NCBI RefSeq assembly: GCF_036241575.1
Contig: NZ_CP108455.1
Coordinates: 943,501 to 1,007,500, forward strand
Direction of reading: 5' to 3'
Source of the DNA: Streptomyces sp. NBC_01267
GTDB taxonomy: Bacteria > Actinomycetota > Actinomycetes > Streptomycetales > Streptomycetaceae
DNA: 64,000 nucleotides
Position numbers and translations under genes: made by a program. Positions 22,661 through 31,291 of this stretch are shown here, one piece after another; position 1 is the first letter of the stretch; every line of letters begins with the position of its first letter. Under the pieces are notes generated by a model that had not been told where the DNA came from, did no database searches, and worked only from the letters and a program-made list of their open reading frames with translations.

Positions 22661-24701
22661 GGACCGCAACGGATTTCCCCGTCAGTTCGCCAGAACCCGC
22701 CGCTTCACCCTGGGTGTTCCCAGGGACTTCACCGTCTCCCCGGACGGCGAGCGCGTGCTGTTCGTGCGTTCCGCCTCCGGCTCCGACCCGCGCAACCTGC
22801 TCTGGCTGTACGAGAACGGACAGGAACGCCCGCTCGCCGAACCGGCCGCGCCGTCCCCGGGTGTGACCTCGTACGCGGCGGACCTGGAGGTCCGGGTCGT
22901 GGCCTACGTACTCGGCGGTGAGTTGTGGACGGTGCACACCGGCGGCGGCGCACCCCGCCGCATCCCCACCGCGGGCCCGGCGACCGCTCCCCGGCCCTCC
23001 CCGGACGGAACCCTGATCGCCTACGTCACCGGCGGCGCCCTGCGGGTCGTGGGGACCGACGGGACCGGCGACCGGCTCCTCGCCGCCCCCGAGTGCCCCG
23101 ATGTGACGTACGGACTTCCCGACTACGCCGCCGTGGCTTCCATCGGCCGGTCGCGCGGGTACTGGTGGTCGCCGGACAGCGACGCGCTGCTCGTCGCCCG
23201 CGTCGACGCCTCGATGGTGCAGCGCCGGTACATCGCCGATGCCGCGAACCCGCAGGAGCCGCCCCGCTGCATCCGCTACCCGGCGGCCGGCACCCCCAAC
23301 GCCGAGACCACGCTGCTGCTGACCACGGTGGCGGGAGAACACACTCCCGTCCGGCTGCCGCGTGCGGCGCCCGAGGCCGACGTGCCCGGCGCGTGGAACG
23401 CTCCCGCCTTCGAGTACGTCGTCACCGCGGACTGGGAGAGCGCCGGCCCGGTCGTCAGCCTGCAGACCCGCGACCAGCGCACCCTGTGGATCGTCGCCGT
23501 CGCACCCGCGACCGGCGACTTCGACGTGCTGGCCCGGCAGACCGACGAGGCCTGGGTGACGTGCCCGCCGGGCGCGCCCCGGCACACCGCCGCCGGGGTG
23601 CCGGTACTGCCCCAGGTGTGCGGTGATACCCGGGCGATCCGGATCGGAAGCGTCGTCAGCCCGGCGGGGCTGCAGGTCCGCGAGGTGCTGGGCACGGTGG
23701 GGGCACAGGTCTGGTTCACAGCGAGCGAGGACCCTACGGAGGTCCATGTCTGGTGCTACGACCCCTCCCGCGAGCCGGGCTTCGTGAGGCTGAGTGAGGG
23801 ACCGGGCGTGCACACGGCCGCCGTCGGCGGGGACACCGTCGTCCTCGACAGCAGGACGGAGGACGGCCAGACCGTGACCGTGTTGCACGGCGGGCAGCCG
23901 TCCGGACGGATCGGCGTCCTCACCGAGGAGCCACTGGTCACCCCGCAGCCCGTCCATCTCGCCCTCGGTGAGCGCGAGTTGCGCAGCCGTCTGCACCTGC
24001 CGTCCTGGTACGCGCCGGGCGGCAGGCTGCCGGTCCTGCTCTTCCCGTACGCCGGACCCGGCATGCAGGTCGTGACCAGGGCGCGCGCCTGGTACACCGC
24101 CGTGGGCCAGTGGTTCGCGGAGCAGGGCTTCGCCGTACTGGCCACGGACGGGCGCGGCACCCCCGGGCGCGGTGTCGCGTGGGAGCGGGGCATCGTCGGG
24201 GACCGGCTGGGGCCCGTGCTGGAGGACCAGATCGACGCGCTGCACGCGGCTGCGGAGCGGTACGACGCGCTGGACCTGGGGCGAGTGGCCATCCGGGGCT
24301 GGTCGTTCAGCGGGTACCTGGCCGCGGGCGCCGTGCTGCACCGGCCCGATGTGTTCCACGCGGCGGTCGCGGGAGCACCGCCCGTCGACCGACGGCTGTA
24401 CGACACGTACTGGGAGGAGCGGTACCTCGGCCATCCGGACGTCCGGCCCGAAGGGTACGAGCGCTCCTCCCTGCTCCCCCACGCCCACCGGCTGACCCGG
24501 CCCCTGATGCTGGTGCACGGGCTGGCCGACGACAACGTGGCCCCGGCCCACACCCTCCGGCTGTCCGCCGCGCTGCTCGCCGCCGGCCGGCCGCACACCG
24601 TGCTCCCGCTGCCCACGGGGCACCTGGTGACCGGGGAAGGGGTGGCGGACAAGCTCCTGCTGCTGGAACTCGACTTCTTCAAGCGGTCGTTGAAGATCTG
24701 A
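22659..24701 (+). CDS. S9 family prolyl oligopeptidase / dipeptidyl peptidase IV-like
   Basis: 680 residues. The N-terminal two-thirds is a beta-propeller with repeated SPDG/SPDS blades (FTVSPDGERVLFV, APRPSPDGTLIAYV, YWWSPDSDALLVA). The C-terminal alpha/beta hydrolase has nucleophile Ser in GWSFSGY near 549, Asp in VHGLADDNV and His in PTGHL. Blade-domain DPP-IV features suggest cleavage after Pro or Ala of short peptides. No signal peptide is seen, so it acts in the cytoplasm. Confidence 0.9.
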   Translation: MDRNGFPRQFARTRRFTLGVPRDFTVSPDGERVLFVRSASGSDPRNLLWLYENGQERPLAEPAAPSPGVTSYAADLEVRVVAYVLGGELWTVHTGGGAPRRIPTAGPATAPRPSPDGTLIAYVTGGALRVVGTDGTGDRLLAAPECPDVTYGLPDYAAVASIGRSRGYWWSPDSDALLVARVDASMVQRRYIADAANPQEPPRCIRYPAAGTPNAETTLLLTTVAGEHTPVRLPRAAPEADVPGAWNAPAFEYVVTADWESAGPVVSLQTRDQRTLWIVAVAPATGDFDVLARQTDEAWVTCPPGAPRHTAAGVPVLPQVCGDTRAIRIGSVVSPAGLQVREVLGTVGAQVWFTASEDPTEVHVWCYDPSREPGFVRLSEGPGVHTAAVGGDTVVLDSRTEDGQTVTVLHGGQPSGRIGVLTEEPLVTPQPVHLALGERELRSRLHLPSWYAPGGRLPVLLFPYAGPGMQVVTRARAWYTAVGQWFAEQGFAVLATDGRGTPGRGVAWERGIVGDRLGPVLEDQIDALHAAAERYDALDLGRVAIRGWSFSGYLAAGAVLHRPDVFHAAVAGAPPVDRRLYDTYWEERYLGHPDVRPEGYERSSLLPHAHRLTRPLMLVHGLADDNVAPAHTLRLSAALLAAGRPHTVLPLPTGHLVTGEGVADKLLLLELDFFKRSLKI

Positions 24702-24719
24702 GCACCAGAGGTGGCGGGT

Positions 24720-24809
24720 GCCGCGCGGACGAACGCCAAGGTCGCGGGCGCCGTGCGGACGAACGCCAAGGTCGCGGGCGCCGTGCGGACGGACGCCAAG
24801 GTCGCGGTC
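24720..24809 (+). repeat. three tandem copies of a 30-bp unit
   Basis: Units at 24720-24749, 24750-24779 and 24780-24809, each GCCGYGCGGACGRACGCCAA followed by GGTCGCGGKC, differ at only a few bases. They fill the gap between two convergent genes and end inside the last bases of the isochorismatase-like gene, so the array may have grown from that gene's 3' end. Confidence 0.8.
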
Positions 24810-25458
24810 AGGTTCGCGGCGCGGGCCCGGCCTGTTTCCAGCTCGCCAGTACGTCCTCGGTCGAGGTGACCGTGGCGACGAGCGCGAGCGTATTGCGGAT
24901 CATCGCGGGGGTGTAGTCGGCGGGCACCCCCGCGATGGCGTCCGCGGGCACGACCACCGTGTAACCGAGATTGACCGCGTCGAACACCGCGTTGGGGATG
25001 GCCACATTCGCCGAGACGCCGGTGACGATCAGCGTGCGGCAGCCCAGATTCCGCAGCAGCGCGTCGACGTCCGTACCGGCGAGCGGCGACAGGCCGTGCA
25101 GCCGTCGTACGACGAGGTCCTCGTCCGCCACCGCCACGGGCTCGGCGACGCGGACCGCCTTCGTGCCCGTGTGCTGCTGGACGGGCAGGCGTCCGGCCGC
25201 CTTGAAGAGGCGGGCGTTGCGGTTGGCGCCGCGCCCGTCGGGACGCCGCTCCGCCACCGCGTGCATCACCTGCACACCGGTCTCGTGTGCGCGGGCGACC
25301 AGCCGGGCGACGTTCGCCAGGGCTCCCGACGCCCTTGCCTCCTCGGCCAGTTCGGGCAGCGCGCTGTCCCGGCCGACGACGCCCTCCTGGCACTCGACGG
25401 TGAGCAGTACCGCCGTGGCGGGATCGAGCTGCTGCGCGAGCTGTTCCAACGACGGCAT
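24808..25458 (-). CDS. isochorismatase-fold protein lacking the catalytic Asp/Lys/Cys
   Basis: 216 residues from ATG 25458 (GAGGGA just upstream). The fold is plain: LLTVECQEGVVG, VQVMHAVAERRPDGRG, LVVRRLHGLSPLAGTDVD and LIVTGVSANVAIPNAV. At the three catalytic positions, however, Asp is Glu22, Lys is Arg (118/119) and the nucleophilic Cys is Ala153. Similar sequences with TVECQEGVVG seem to form an actinobacterial subgroup, so this is probably a family trait. A hydrolase relying on another mechanism, or a non-enzymatic binding role, is possible. Confidence 0.82.
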   Translation of the reverse strand: MPSLEQLAQQLDPATAVLLTVECQEGVVGRDSALPELAEEARASGALANVARLVARAHETGVQVMHAVAERRPDGRGANRNARLFKAAGRLPVQQHTGTKAVRVAEPVAVADEDLVVRRLHGLSPLAGTDVDALLRNLGCRTLIVTGVSANVAIPNAVFDAVNLGYTVVVPADAIAGVPADYTPAMIRNTLALVATVTSTEDVLASWKQAGPAPRT

Positions 25459-25637
25459 GGGTCCCTCGTCTCTCGTGACGGCCGCCCACCGGGCCGGGGC
25501 GCGTGAGGCTAACCCCCATTGCGTCATGAGGGAAGAGACTCCATGATTCCTGACACACCGTCAGACACAAGCACCCCGGGCACGCCGGCGCCGGACTCGG
25601 ACGCCGGACAGGCACCGGGCACGCGGAGGAGACGCCC

Positions 25638-26108
25638 ATGACCGTCGCACAGCGCAGAGGCCGCCGGATCATGATGACGGACGCGGAGCGCGACACCTTC
25701 CTCGCCGAGCAGCGCACCTGCCGGGTGGCCACCGTCTCGGCCGACGGACGGCCGCACATCGGCGCGCTCTGGTTCCTCTGGGACGGCACGTCGCTCTGGC
25801 TGTACTCCCTGACCCGCAGCCGCCGCTGGTCACAGCTGTCGGCCGATCCGCGTCTGGCCGTCGTCGTCGACGACGGCGAGGAGTACGGCGAACTGCGCGG
25901 CGTGGAACTCTCGGGCACCGCCGTCTTCGTCGGCGAGGCACCCCGCACGGGCGAGCAGTGCTCCGAACTCGACGCCCCGGAGCGCCTGTTCGCGCGGAAG
26001 AACTTCGGCATGGACGTCATGCCGTACGACGGAAGGCACGCCTGGCTGCGGCTGACCCCGGACGCCGTCGTCTCCTGGGACTTCCGCAAGCTCACTCAGC
26101 TCGGCTGA
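25638..26108 (+). CDS. pyridoxamine 5'-phosphate oxidase-fold flavin/F420 oxidoreductase
   Basis: 156 residues with GGAGGAG six to eight bases upstream of ATG. The split-barrel signature runs TCRVATVSADGRPHIGALWFLWDG and SRRWSQLSADPRLAVVVDDG. The pattern fits F420- or FMN-dependent PPOX-class reductases. Its last 13 bases overlap the 3' end of the convergent LysR gene. Confidence 0.85.
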   Translation: MTVAQRRGRRIMMTDAERDTFLAEQRTCRVATVSADGRPHIGALWFLWDGTSLWLYSLTRSRRWSQLSADPRLAVVVDDGEEYGELRGVELSGTAVFVGEAPRTGEQCSELDAPERLFARKNFGMDVMPYDGRHAWLRLTPDAVVSWDFRKLTQLG

Positions 26109-27010
26109 CCGCCCAGCGCCTGCCCGGCCTCGTACAGCGCGTCCACCGCCGCCCTGATGGACGGCCTGCGGTCGGCGTCGGCGCGCCAGACCGCGTACAC
26201 GTGCCGCCGCAGCGCGTCCCGTACGGGAACGGCGCGCACCCCCTCGGGCAACGGGCCGCGCCCGAGCCTCGGCGCCACGCCGACGCCGAGGCCCGCCTCG
26301 ATCAGCGCCAGCTGGGTGGGGTGCTCACCCGCGACATGGGAGATCTTCGGCTCGAACCCCTTGCCGCCCAGGGTGAGCATCAGCCATTCACGGCAGAACT
26401 CACCCTCCGGCCAGGTGATCCACTCGTCCTGCGCGAACTCCTCCAGGTCCACCACCGCCGAGCCGGCCAGCGGATGGCGGGCGGGGACCGCGAGGTCGGC
26501 GATGTCGTCGAAGAGGTCGCGCTTCGCCATCCCCTCCGGCATCGGCGTCGGTTTGTTGTACCAGTCGAGGACCACGGCCACGTCGAGATCCCCGCGCACC
26601 ACACCGCGCACCCCGTCCTCACCCTCCAGCTCCTGCGAGCAGACGGTCAGTTGCGGGTGCCGGTCGCGGAGCGCGGTGAGCACGGCGGGGAGGAGGCCCC
26701 GGGCGGCCGTGGGGAAGGCGGAGATCCGCAGCTCCCCCACGACCCGGCCGCGCTGTGCCTCCAGATCGGACTGAGCGAGCTCCACCTGGGACAGGATCCG
26801 CGCGGCGTGGTCGGCCAGGAGCCGCCCCGCGTCGGTGAGCCGCACCCCCCGGCCGTTCTTGGCGAGCAGCGGCTGCCCGGCCTCCCGCTCCAGCTTGGCC
26901 AGTTGCTGGGAGACCGCAGACGTGGTCACGTGCAGCCCGTCGGCCGCCCCGCTCACCGAGCCGTGCCGGGCCACGGCATCGAGAGTACGCAAACGCTCCA
27001 GATTCAACAT
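26096..27010 (-). CDS. LysR family transcriptional regulator
   Basis: 304 residues from ATG 27010. The HTH reads LRTLDAVARHGSVSGAADGL and TTSAVSQQLAKLEREAG; the effector domain follows (RISAFPTAARGLLPAVLTAL, EAGLGVGVAPRLG). It is divergent from an EamA exporter across 65 bases that include CTTGTGCTAAG and GCAATGC, plausible LysR half-sites, so it probably controls that transporter. Confidence 0.88.
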   Translation of the reverse strand: MLNLERLRTLDAVARHGSVSGAADGLHVTTSAVSQQLAKLEREAGQPLLAKNGRGVRLTDAGRLLADHAARILSQVELAQSDLEAQRGRVVGELRISAFPTAARGLLPAVLTALRDRHPQLTVCSQELEGEDGVRGVVRGDLDVAVVLDWYNKPTPMPEGMAKRDLFDDIADLAVPARHPLAGSAVVDLEEFAQDEWITWPEGEFCREWLMLTLGGKGFEPKISHVAGEHPTQLALIEAGLGVGVAPRLGRGPLPEGVRAVPVRDALRRHVYAVWRADADRRPSIRAAVDALYEAGQALGGQPS

Positions 27011-27084
27011 GTAAGCAATGCTAATCGAATCACTCCACACAGTCTCGCTTGTGCTAAGAAATTGATCGCGCCAGAGTGGTGCGC

Positions 27085-28059
27085 ATGAGCATCGCGACTC
27101 CGCCCAGGACCGTGTCAGCGCCGGTCATCGCACCGCCCTCCGCCACGCGCCGCCCCGCCGTCGACTGGCGCGTCCGCTTCGCCGCGCTCTCGCTCATCTG
27201 GGGATTCAGTTTCCTGCTGATCAAGGTGGGCACCCACGGCTACGCCCCGTTCCAGGTCACCTTCGGCCGGCTGTTCTTCGGCACGGCCGTGCTCGCCGCG
27301 GCCATCGTCGTCAAGCGCGAACGGCTGCCCCGCGGCGGGCGCACCTGGGCGCATCTCGGTGTGGCCGCGCTCCTGCTCAACGCCGCACCGTTCTCGCTCT
27401 TCGCCTACGCGGAGCAGACCGCCCCCTCGACGCTCGCCGGGATCTGCAACGCCACCTCGCCGCTCTGGGGGATGGCACTGTCCCTGGTCGCGCTCTCCGA
27501 GGACCGTCCCACCCGGCGCCGGGTCGCCGGGCTCGGCCTCGGGTTCCTCGGCGTGCTGACCGTGCTGGGCGTCTGGCAGGGCTTCTCCGGACTGGATCTC
27601 CGGGGCACCGCGATGGCCCTGCTGGCCTCGCTCTGCTACCCGATCGGCTGGATCTACGTACGGCGCACGCTGGCCGGTACGGGAAGCTCCAACCTCGCGG
27701 TCACCGGCTCCCAGCTCTTCGTCGCGACCGCCCAACTGGCCGTGGTCACCCCGATGTTCACGTCGGCGCCGACCTCGTTCCCGGTGGCTCCCCTGCTCGC
27801 GGTGGCGGCGCTCGGGGCGCTCGGCACGGGTGTCGCCCTGCTGCTGCAGTACGGCCTGGTGGCCGAAGTCGGCCCGACGACCGCCCAGATGGTCACCTAC
27901 TTCATCCCGGTGATCGCCACGGCGGCCGGCGCGGTGCTGCTCGGCGAGAGCCTCAGCTGGAACACGCCGGTCGGCGCCCTCGTCGTCGTCGCGGGAGCGG
28001 CACTCACCCAGAGCCGCCCGCGCAGGCCCGGCCGGGCCTCCACCACGGATCAGTCGTAA
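27085..28059 (+). CDS. EamA/DMT family transporter
   Basis: About 324 residues with ten hydrophobic helices in two five-helix repeats (first from LSLIWGFSFLLIKVG, second from LLASLCYPIGWIYV). GTG 27076 is an alternative start three codons upstream. Members export metabolites such as amino acids or their analogues. Divergent from the LysR gene; its last 10 bases overlap the convergent MocR gene. Confidence 0.87.
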   Translation: MSIATPPRTVSAPVIAPPSATRRPAVDWRVRFAALSLIWGFSFLLIKVGTHGYAPFQVTFGRLFFGTAVLAAAIVVKRERLPRGGRTWAHLGVAALLLNAAPFSLFAYAEQTAPSTLAGICNATSPLWGMALSLVALSEDRPTRRRVAGLGLGFLGVLTVLGVWQGFSGLDLRGTAMALLASLCYPIGWIYVRRTLAGTGSSNLAVTGSQLFVATAQLAVVTPMFTSAPTSFPVAPLLAVAALGALGTGVALLLQYGLVAEVGPTTAQMVTYFIPVIATAAGAVLLGESLSWNTPVGALVVVAGAALTQSRPRRPGRASTTDQS

Positions 28060-29381
28060 CGCCTGCCGGGTGCGGTCCCGGCCGCTGACGCGACGGCGTC
28101 GGCGGCCGGGCCGATGTCGTCCGGAGTCAGCGTGGAGACCGTGAGACGCACTCCGGGAGGTGCGGCCATCCGGAAGCGCGCCCCGGGGGCGACGGCCCAG
28201 CCCGCGTGCAGCAGCCGGGCCACCGCCCCGGTCTCGTCGGGTACCGGCACCCACACATTCATCCCGCTGCGGCCGTGCGCCGCGACGCCCCGCTCGCGCA
28301 GCGCCCGTACGAGCGCGTCCCTGCGCAGCCCGTACGCCCGGGAGACCTCGGCGACATCGACCGCCCCCGACGTCCACAGCTGCACGACCGCGTACTGCAA
28401 CAGCCTGCTGACCCACCCCGGGCCGAGCCGCTGGCGGCCCCGCACCCGGTCCACGGTGACGGGGTCCGCGGTCAGTACGGCGAGCCGCAGGTCGGGACCG
28501 TAGGCCTTGGAAGTCGACCGCACGAACGCCCAGTTGTCCGTGCAGCCCGCCAGCGGATGCAGCGGCAGGTCCACGATGCCGTGGCCGTGGTCGTCCTCGA
28601 TGAGCAGCACGTCCGGGTGGTCCCGGAGGACGGCGCGGAGCTGCCGCGCACGGGCGGCGCCGACTGCGGCACCCGTCGGATTCTGCGCGCGGGCGGTGAC
28701 CACGATCGCGCGGGCACCCTCCCGCAGCGCGCGTTCCGCCTCCTCGGGCAGCGGGCCGTCGTCGTCGAGGGCCATCGGAACGGCGCGCAGCCCCAGCGCC
28801 GGGACCAGATCCAGCAGAGCGCCCCAGCCCGGGTCCTCGATGGCGACGGCGTCACCCGGCTTGAGACGGGTGGCCAGGACGCGCTCGATCGCGTCGAGCG
28901 ACCCGGAGAGTACGGCGACCGGGCCGTCCGGCACCCCGTCGGCGACGAACGCGGCACGGGCGAGCCGTGCCAGCTCCGGCTCGACGGCCTCCTGTCCGTA
29001 CAGCACGGGCTCCTGGTCGCTGCGCGCCGCCGCTGCCGCCAGGGCCGGGGCGAGCGGGGGGAGCAGAGCCCGGTCGGGATTGCCCGCCGCGACGTCCCGC
29101 ACCCCGGCAGGGATCTCGATCCGGATCGATTCACGCGCCGTACTGGCGGGCCGGGGGCGCACCCGGCTGCCCCGGCGCCCTGCCGTCTCGATCACCCCGC
29201 GGTCGCGCAGCAGCCGGTACGCCGAGGCGACGGTGTTCGGGTTCACCCCGAGATCGGTCGCCAACTCCCTTAGCGGGGGCAGCGGTTGGCCCGGAGCGAG
29301 CACACCGGCACCGATCGCGCGCTCCACGCTCGCAGCAATGTCCATTGCACGGTGACCTTCGATCCCATATTCTCCTAGCAC
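28050..29381 (-). CDS. MocR family regulator (GntR HTH fused to aminotransferase domain)
   Basis: 443 residues from GTG 29381; this start keeps the IEGHRAMDIAASVERAI stretch common to the family. A winged helix (about 10-75, PLRELATDLGVNPNTVASAY) is joined to a fold-type I aminotransferase domain with the PLP Lys in STSKAYGPDLR near 275 and NPTGAAVG near 215. Such proteins sense PLP or amino acids; PdxR members control vitamin B6 genes. The divergent partner is a pyridoxamine-phosphate-oxidase-fold protein, which fits. Confidence 0.88.
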   Translation of the reverse strand: MLGEYGIEGHRAMDIAASVERAIGAGVLAPGQPLPPLRELATDLGVNPNTVASAYRLLRDRGVIETAGRRGSRVRPRPASTARESIRIEIPAGVRDVAAGNPDRALLPPLAPALAAAAARSDQEPVLYGQEAVEPELARLARAAFVADGVPDGPVAVLSGSLDAIERVLATRLKPGDAVAIEDPGWGALLDLVPALGLRAVPMALDDDGPLPEEAERALREGARAIVVTARAQNPTGAAVGAARARQLRAVLRDHPDVLLIEDDHGHGIVDLPLHPLAGCTDNWAFVRSTSKAYGPDLRLAVLTADPVTVDRVRGRQRLGPGWVSRLLQYAVVQLWTSGAVDVAEVSRAYGLRRDALVRALRERGVAAHGRSGMNVWVPVPDETGAVARLLHAGWAVAPGARFRMAAPPGVRLTVSTLTPDDIGPAADAVASAAGTAPGRRYD

Positions 29382-29392
29382 AAAGCCAACTA

Positions 29393-29404
29393 TGCACTAG
29401 TGCA
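29393..29404. promoter_or_regulatory. palindromic operator candidate TGCACTAGTGCA
   Basis: This perfect 12-bp palindrome lies in the 47-base gap between the divergent MocR and PNPOx-like genes, 11 bases from the MocR start. The spacing leaves little room for two leaders, so binding here would affect both promoters. Confidence 0.5.
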
Positions 29405-29428
29405 ATAAAGAACGCAAGGGAGAACGTC

Positions 29429-30085
29429 ATGCCGGAGCTTTCCTCCTACCGGCCCACCGAGCGCACCGTCCCCACCCGTTCGCGGGAGCGCGCCTCGTAC
29501 GACCGCGAACTGGTTCACTCCGTACTCGACGAGGGCTACGTCTGCCACCTCGGCTTCATCCGCGACGGCGCTCCCGTCGTACTGCCCACGCTGTACGCGC
29601 GGCGGGACGAGCGCCTGTACATCCACGGTTCGACCGGGTCGCGCCCGCTGCGGGCGGCCGGGGCGCCCGACCCGGGCCTCGCCGTCTGTCTGACCGTCAC
29701 CCATGTCGACGGTCTGGTACTGGCGCGCTCCGCCTTCCACCACTCGATCAACTACCGCTCCGTGGTGGTCCACGGCACGGCCTACCAGGTCACCGACCCG
29801 GAGGAGCAGCGCACCGCGCTCGACACGATCGTCGACCACGTCGTCCCCGGCCGCTCCGCCGACTCACGCCCGGCCGACGCGAAGGAACTCGCCGCGACCG
29901 CCGTGGTCCGCCTCGACCTCGACGAGGTCTCGGTCAAGATCCGCACCGGCGACCCCAACGACGAGCCCGCGGACCTCTCGCTGCCGCACTGGGCGGGCGT
30001 GGTGCCGTTGGCCCGCGGCTACGGCGCGCCCGTCCCGTCCGGAGACCTCGACCCGGCCGTCGCACTGCCCGGGTACCTCAGGTAG
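29429..30085 (+). CDS. pyridoxamine 5'-phosphate oxidase-like FMN-binding protein
   Basis: 218 residues from ATG 29429 with AAGGGAGAA upstream. VLDEGYVCHLGFIRDGAPVVLPTLYARRDERLYIHGSTGSRPLR is the split-barrel FMN site (seen as separate motifs CHLGFIRDG and LYIHGSTGS). The HHSINYRSVVVHG strand follows. Members of this set are often wrongly called PdxH; the real reaction is unknown. The divergent MocR gene suggests vitamin B6 or amino-acid responsive control. Confidence 0.83.
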   Translation: MPELSSYRPTERTVPTRSRERASYDRELVHSVLDEGYVCHLGFIRDGAPVVLPTLYARRDERLYIHGSTGSRPLRAAGAPDPGLAVCLTVTHVDGLVLARSAFHHSINYRSVVVHGTAYQVTDPEEQRTALDTIVDHVVPGRSADSRPADAKELAATAVVRLDLDEVSVKIRTGDPNDEPADLSLPHWAGVVPLARGYGAPVPSGDLDPAVALPGYLR

Positions 30086-30130
30086 GAACGCGGGCGCTCC
30101 CGCAGCCGCGGGCGCTCCTCGGGAATGCCG

Positions 30131-31093
30131 TCAGACCGGGAACGACTGACGGCGGGCCAGGGACGCCGCCCGCATCTCCCCGTACGCGAGTCCGGCGACC
30201 GCGGCGAGCAGCAGCAGGGTGCCGGACACGGTGGCCGCCGTGAGCGGCTCACCCAGCAGCGAGACGGCGATCACCGCCGCGCTCACCGGCTCGATGAGCA
30301 TGATCACCGAGACGGTGGCCGACCGGACCACGGCGGCCCCCGCGAAGTAGAGGGCGTAGGCGAGAGCCGTGGGGACGACCGCCACGTACGCCAGCAGCCC
30401 GGCCACCGTGCCCAGTTCGACGGTGTGCGGCAGCAGCCCCTCGACCACGGCGAGCGGCAGCAGGCAGAGCGTGCCGACCGCGAGTGACCAGGTGGTCGTC
30501 GACAGCGGGTCACCGCCGCCGTCCCGGCCGAGGCGGCGCGTCAGCAGGGTCATGACCGCGTATCCGGCGGCCGAGAGCAGGGCCCAGCCGACACCGGCCG
30601 GGCGCACGGCCCCGCCTCCGCTGCCCAGGACCAGCACCACGAGGCCGCCCAGCGCGCCCGCGACGGCGATGATCCCGCCGGCCCCCAGCCGCTCCCCCAT
30701 CGTCAGCCCCGCGCCGACGGCGATGAGCACGGGCCCGGCGCCGAGTGTGACGACGGTGGCCACCGCGAGTCCGGTGTCCTGGACGGCCGCGAAGTAGGCG
30801 GCCTGGAAGAGCGTGAACGCGGTCCCGGTGGCCGCGATGCGCAGGACCAGGCGTGCGCGTGGTTCGGCGGGCCCGGTCACCGTGCGCGGGCGGCGCAGCG
30901 CCTGCACGGCGAGCAGCACCACGAGCCCGCCCGCGCAGCGCCAGAAGGTCAGGGAGACGGGTCCGAGATCGCTGGCCCGGTAGAGCAGCGAGGCAGCCGC
31001 CCCGGCTGTCCCCCAGGCCGCTCCGGCGATGGTCAGATAGGTGAGGCTCCGCCCGACGGACAGGCAGGGAGCAGCATTCGACCGAGATGTCAC
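30131..31093 (-). CDS. EamA/DMT family transporter
   Basis: 320 residues from GTG 31093 (GGAGAA four bases upstream). Two EamA repeats are visible, starting at [20 protein letters not shown] and [20 protein letters not shown], with [18 protein letters not shown] before the last helix. It lies downstream of another EamA gene on the same strand, with a 198-base gap that may carry a leader (see 31216). Confidence 0.85.
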   Translation of the reverse strand: MTSRSNAAPCLSVGRSLTYLTIAGAAWGTAGAAASLLYRASDLGPVSLTFWRCAGGLVVLLAVQALRRPRTVTGPAEPRARLVLRIAATGTAFTLFQAAYFAAVQDTGLAVATVVTLGAGPVLIAVGAGLTMGERLGAGGIIAVAGALGGLVVLVLGSGGGAVRPAGVGWALLSAAGYAVMTLLTRRLGRDGGGDPLSTTTWSLAVGTLCLLPLAVVEGLLPHTVELGTVAGLLAYVAVVPTALAYALYFAGAAVVRSATVSVIMLIEPVSAAVIAVSLLGEPLTAATVSGTLLLLAAVAGLAYGEMRAASLARRQSFPV

Positions 31094-31215
31094 GTACTTC
31101 TCCACGTGAAAGACAGGGGTGGTGGTCGCTGAACTCCGCACGCGGGCAGCGACGAACCGCTCGGGAACACCCCGAGCCCGGTCTACGTCAGAGAGTGCAG
31201 CCGCCCGCGCTAAGC

Positions 31216-31251
31216 GGCGGGGGGCGGAAGGACGGTGAGATGCATGCGGGC
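31216..31251 (-). other. possible 11-codon leader ORF upstream of the EamA gene
   Basis: A leftward ATG around 31241 followed by codons for [11 protein letters not shown] and a stop lies about 120 bases upstream of the transporter start. Three consecutive Pro codons would slow ribosomes, so an attenuating leader peptide is imaginable. There is no further support. Confidence 0.2.
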
Positions 31252-31291
31252 AGTGTAGTGCTCTTCGACCCACTGGATCCGGCCGGTAGTT

